Source of the DNA: Talpa occidentalis
Taxonomy: Eukaryota > Chordata > Mammalia > Eulipotyphla > Talpidae
DNA: 64,000 nucleotides
Assembly: GCF_014898055.3 (NCBI RefSeq)
Contig: NW_023604295.1
Coordinates: forward strand, 64,815,730 to 64,879,729
Direction of reading: 5' to 3'
This document shows positions 59,290-64,000 of the stretch, piece after piece. The number at the start of each line of letters is the position of its first letter. The stretch's first letter is position 1. The notes below the pieces were generated by a model, which saw only the letters and a program-made list of their open reading frames with translations, was not told the DNA's origin and searched no databases. The position numbers and the translations under genes were made by a program.

Positions 59290-60720
59290 TTGAGGAGACT
59301 TTACCAAAGTGGAGGAATTTATCCAGAATTAAAGGAAAAGGCAGGTGGATGAAAGAGAGAGACTCATAAATGTGATGTTTCCAGGGGGATCTGAAGGGTG
59401 GAGAAAGCATTCTGATAATCTTAAGGTAAATATATAGGAAAAGAGTTTAAGAGATAAATTCTTGGTAGAAAATACCTTTATTGTGGCTTAATAATAAATA
59501 TTAAGTATGATTTAATTAGTGAATATTAAGTATTTTTAGTACGTTTCATAGTTGTTTTAGTCAACTCAACATTTTCCCTTTAAAATTATGCATATTTTAA
59601 AACTATGCATTAAAATACTTCATTAAAATTGATGCATTTTTTTCCTAAAAAGAGAATATAGGATAGATTACATAATATATATCGATCAATAAGGTAGGAA
59701 CTATTTAAGTAAACAGAAAAGGCAACAAAATCCTTAATAACAACCATACAATGACACTGTTGTTATGATTGATGAGATAAATTTGACGACATGCTGTGTA
59801 GTTTAAAAAGCTGTGATTGCCAGTAAAATACTACCACAGCTGTATAATGAATGATATTTGTGCTGGTTTTTAGGGAAGGTCTGAGCATCAGAAAATGGAG
59901 AGCAGCCCTGTTCTGGGAAAGAAGGACAGAGCATATGTTGTGTTTGCTCCAAACTCTGCATGCAAATCAAATTATCAGCCGCACCTCGTAATACTGACAT
60001 TAGACAACTCTTTTCTTATGCTAAAACTCCTCTAAAAATGAGTTCTTTGATTACCTTTATCACCATCAATCAATGTATTCCCTACCAATATTTTTTTTAA
60101 ATACAAACAAAACAGAGAAATGTATGAGAAGAAATTTTGGTATATTTCTATGTTGAAAAATTCTGCCAAGCTTTTACTGGCAGGAACTTTACTATTAACT
60201 GTGCCAAGAGAAGCAGCAGGTATTTCTTTTGCTTGTCTGTTGGGGTGGAACTAAGTTCTCTGTCATTTTATATTTTATCAAAGCTGCCAATATTACCATA
60301 GAAAATCCACATAAAAATCACAGCTTACTTTACTATTTAGCATGATCTTATGGAATAAACTTAAATTTTCATGGGCAAACTGCAAATGTATTTCTGGATT
60401 TCAAGTTACATATTTTTTTCCAAAAGAATTAATTTTCATATTAGATTTCCTTTCTGTGTTTTTAGGAAAGGCAACATTAATATTTTTGGTACTAGTTCTC
60501 TAAGAGAATTTAGGAATCCCATTATTCAGTTAAGTGAGAAGCACAACACTGTTGAAGAAGAAAAGATTTATTCAGTGAGATTTTGGTAGAAGATACTGCC
60601 TAAGTAGTAGGCACTAAAAGAATAAAGGCACTAAAAGAATAAAACACAAATGCAAGCAAAGAGATGCACTGTGCATTAATGCTAAATATCAGGCGTGTTA
60701 ATCATGGTAAGGCATGTTCC
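59290..60720. other. Anonymous AT-rich DNA
   Basis: Nothing recognised. Confidence 0.45.
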
Positions 60721-60722
60721 AA

Positions 60723-61033
60723 AAGGTATTTTTTTTTAAGATTTATTTATTTATTTATTTAATTTATTTTATTTATACAAGCACTGGGTACAGTCAGAAG
60801 CGCAGGAGGGTGAGAGAATTCACCAGAGCTAGAGTGGGGAGCACAGCAGGCAGAAGGACCGAAGTCACTGCTGAGGGGAGCAGCGGGCGGCAGGAGAGGT
60901 CTAAGCGCCATGTGGGACCCTCCTCCAGTGGCCGGGGAGCAGCTGGGGATCGAACTTGCGCCGCAGAGGCTGGGGGCAGCTTCGCAACCCAGCGCTCAAC
61001 CGCTGCGCCAACGGGGAGGCCCAAGATATTTTT
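60723..61033 (-). mobile_element. tRNA-derived SINE, subfamily A
   Basis: SINE at 60734-61022; 11-bp TSD with one mismatch, aaggtattttt / aagatattttt. The full body is present, close to the 44503 copy, with a reverse A box 'ccgctgcgcca' intact and the B box one base off. A 115-codon frame over it is a by-product. Confidence 0.96.
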
Positions 61034-61945
61034 ATTAATTACAGCAGGGAAGAGATTTTGAGGAATGTTTGTGGGTGGAGGCTGAGTACTTTATAAGACC
61101 AACTTTTTGTCATTGCATATCTGGATTTATTTTGGGGATATTTCAGAGTCTTAATCGATAAAGAAAAAGAAAAACATGTCTTTGTAAAAGAACATTCTTT
61201 TTGGAGGCATATTCTTATTACTAGCGCTCTCCTTAAAAACTTCACTTTCCATATATATTTGAATATCACATTTCCCAATATATTATAAGACCGTGATAGG
61301 GAACATGATAAGTGTTACTAAATTTTGAGATAGTGGGGAGAAAGGAAATTAGGAAGTATTGCAGGAACAATAGCATGTGGGTGTTGTAAACATATATGCT
61401 GACTACAGAGAACTTCTAGTTTGTCAAACATAAATTACCTTCCAAACAGCCTGAGCTGAGTTTGTGATGAAAGGATTCTTTTTTAACACAGCAGAGTCAG
61501 TGTAAATAAATAAAGTCCAGACAAGAGAAGTTAGCTACAGACTGTGAATGATGCTGATGTAAGAAATAAAATTCTAGTATTTACCTTGTGATAATACCTC
61601 TAATATTATGCCAACATAATTCCTGCATGATAGTCTGCATACAACTCAAGAAATTATTTTTTTTAAATGAACAAAAGAAACATGAAAATTGAAAAATTCA
61701 AATATATAAATTAAGAAACTATTGCTTGAAAAGCAGAGGAAAGTCTTACATTAAATCAGTTTCAAAAACAGTAACTGAAGAACACTTTAATTACTAGCTT
61801 ATATTAATAGCAAATGAAAATGAAAATAACATCTTCAAATTTTAAGGGAAAAACTGAAACCCATAAACTTTCATATATTTGATGCTCAAAGTCAAGCACA
61901 GAAACATGAAAACATCATACTCAACTTGCTTTAAGTCAATGATAA
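61034..61945. other. Anonymous AT-rich DNA
   Basis: Nothing recognised. Confidence 0.45.
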
Positions 61946-61949
61946 AACA

Positions 61950-62260
61950 GTTTTTGAAGTCATCAGAAGGAAAAAAAGACACTATCCACAGATAAAGATG
62001 ACAGCAGATTATTCATCAGAAACAATTCAAGCAAGAAAACAGTTAAGCAGATTATTTAAAGTAGGAAAGAAAAAAAAAGGGATATATCTTTCAAATACGA
62101 AAACTAAATTAAAGCATTTAAGCATGCAAAAACTGAAACAATTCATGCAAATTAAGACTGGAGCAGTCTGAAAGAAAGCTGGAGCAGTCCAGCAGACCCC
62201 CTACAATAAAAAAGAAAAAAACGTAGGCCTGATGGAAAAAATGAGTTCAAGGAATAAAAG
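61950..62260 (+). mobile_element. Old L1-lineage fragment
   Basis: 'gataaagatgacagcagatt', 'attcatcagaaacaattcaa', 'gggatatatctttcaaatac', and 'ccagcagaccccctaca' follow a common old L1-type segment. I cannot say which L1 or half-L1 subfamily it is. Confidence 0.6.
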
Positions 62261-62436
62261 GGAGAGGAGAGAGAGGAAGTAGTAATTGCATGAATAAATA
62301 TATGAAAGTTTTTATTATTTAAATCTCCTAAAAGTGTTATTGACTGCTTTAAGAAATAATAATGTAATATGGGATTTATAGTATCTATAAGTAAAATGTA
62401 CAACATCATTAGAATAAAGGTAAAAGGAGAGATTTT

Positions 62437-62747
62437 GAAATCCACCAGTATTTCAGGGCCTCCCTGGTGGTGCAAGGGGTTAAGACACAACTTATGAAGC
62501 TCGCTACAAGCCACTGCAGCACGAGTTCGATCCCCGGCCAGGGAGCAACCCACATGGGCAGCAGACCTCTCCTAGCTTGCCCGCTGCTCCCCTCAGCAAG
62601 TGTATTTCAGTCAATCTGCCTGTTCTGTCCCCCCACTCGGTCTCTGGTGAATCCTCTCACCCTCCACACCTTTGGCCTGTACCCCAGTTCTTGTATGCAT
62701 AAATAAAATAAATCTTTAAAAAAAAAAAGAAATCTACCAGTATTTCA
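62437..62747 (+). mobile_element. tRNA-derived SINE, subfamily B2, long TSD
   Basis: SINE at 62456-62728, flanked by a 19-bp TSD with one mismatch (gaaatccaccagtatttca / gaaatctaccagtatttca). The B box (agttcgatccc) is one base off. The head has the 'caaggggttaag' variant seen at 6926. Confidence 0.97.
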
Positions 62748-64000
62748 AATTAAAATTTTCCATTCTCTAAATAAAATCTTTTACTTTTAACCAGAAACTC
62801 CCTCTAAAACAATCCTGCTATGGATTTCAAACCAACTGATATGATTATATTTACATACAATAATATATAATTATAATAATATTTTAAGTTCCCCAAACTT
62901 GAAAAGGTTATTCAGATATCAGATATTAGTGTACAAAGAGAAGAGCTGGCTAATGCTTACCACACATCAGAAACAAACCATGTGGCTATGCTCTTTATCT
63001 TTTCTTTAGCTCATCTTTTGCTTTCTTTCTGAATCATAGCATTTTTTAATTCAAGCATATATGTTGGTTAGTATGCTTTATTTTAAATTGAGTTTACTTT
63101 TTTATAATAACACATTTTACATATTAAAGTATATAAATATTCTTCACCCCTTATTAAGAATAATCACTACCACTTACCTGAAACACATGAACAAATATTT
63201 TTTTTTGATTTTTCCATGTTTAATGAGCTTAAAATGTCATTTTAAATTTACAATTAGGTAACCCCACCTCAATCACAAATGTTGCTTGACATTCCAAATT
63301 TTGGTGACAATTAGAGAAGCTAAAACTGAGACAAAGGAGTACATACACTCAGCCTAAAGCGACCTGGGCTTCAATATATTTTCTTTATATCAGATTGCTG
63401 GCCTGTTATTTTTATATATATTTTTCCTTGTAAGAGCAGCTAAAAATATGGATTTTGTATTGATATCACATTAATTTTATGGTTTATTAATGTTAAATTT
63501 AATATGCTGATACAGCTATTGTCTGCTGAACATGTATGTGTACACACACACATAATGTAACTGCTCTGTGCACAAAATAAAACATGCCCAAAAGCTTGCA
63601 TGTGAGTGAAAAACACACACAATACACACACATGCATGGATACAAATACGCACCATGTGTGGGGCATATTAGGACTATGAATTTCTGTTTAAAATAAATG
63701 GCTGCTCTTGTCTAATTTGAACATTAAATTTTCATGTCTTGGAGTATAAATATTTAGAAAAAATATTGTTCGGTTAGTGCTAGCACCAAAATGAAGTCAA
63801 GTGATTAGAGAGTCTATTTCATAAAAGTAATTTAGCAAAGGATTTTTTTTTCACTTCTCCATATTTGTTATTTTTTTATCGGTGCAACCCTTGATTTGCT
63901 CTCACCTTTCATGGTTGTTATTTCTTTAATCTGTTTTTTTCAAATACTTTTGAAATTCTGTCTTTGTTGTTGGTTACAGAACCTGTATCACAGGCTTGCA
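62748..64000. other. Anonymous AT-rich DNA to window end
   Basis: Nothing recognised beyond short (AC)n clusters around 63541-63630 that also explain the reverse 75-codon frame. Confidence 0.5.

Noticed and set aside
1..64000. A new multi-gene molecular system
   Set aside because: No gene cluster, conserved domain or operon-like layout is present; everything recognisable is retroposon, simple repeat or anonymous DNA.

Overview
The window looks like non-coding nuclear DNA from a placental mammal. It is AT-rich, carries no protein-coding gene or exon that I can recognise, and is full of mammal-type retroposons: 21 copies or fragments of one tRNA-derived SINE family, both young and old LINE-1 (L1) copies, and older L2, MIR and LTR relics. 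The longest reading frames are broken pieces of L1 ORF2. L2, MIR and MaLR-type LTRs fit a placental mammal. I cannot name the species. The SINE head is not one I can place with certainty; a laurasiatherian such as a mole-like insectivore is only a guess.

Layout. 1-4.2 kb: L2, old L1 3' ends and anonymous AT-rich DNA. 4.2-7.2 kb: four SINEs, three with exact target-site duplications (TSDs). 8.1-9.0 kb: old L1-type 3' sequence. 9.0-11.0 kb: a degenerate satellite-like array built on CAGTTTGAAC/GTCAGAAC words. It is split by a SINE tail and a GC-rich block with some marks of an endogenous retroelement 3' end. 13.0-14.6 kb: decayed L1 ORF2 in both orientations. 16-19 kb: four SINEs. 20.2-21.1 kb: reverse-strand old L1. 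22.6-27.2 kb: SINEs, a MaLR-type LTR split by a SINE, and a young 5'-truncated L1 with a 17-bp TSD. 28.9-29.9 kb: an L2 fragment. 31.1-31.3 kb: a MIR/L2 tail.

32.4-35.6 kb: the largest element, a young but inactivated L1 ORF2 relic lacking both ends. 37-41 kb: SINEs and a compound L1 locus at 38.6-39.4 kb. 41.5-44.4 kb: two old L1 3' ends. 44.5 kb: a SINE with intact pol III box motifs. 47.2-49.7 kb: an L1 with a 5' inversion, a very G-rich SINE composite, and two SINEs stacked in one target site. 49.7-54 kb: mostly anonymous. 54.0-55.0 kb: an unclassified GC-rich inverted pair. 55-64 kb: anonymous AT-rich DNA with L2, MIR, old L1 and two SINEs.

The elements are linked through retroposition. 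SINEs and L1s share the A-rich tail plus TSD arrangement expected if L1 machinery inserted both. I found no gene cluster or novel molecular system. The items most worth checking are the two unclassified repeats (9.0-11.0 kb and 54.0-55.0 kb) and several unusual retroposition junctions.
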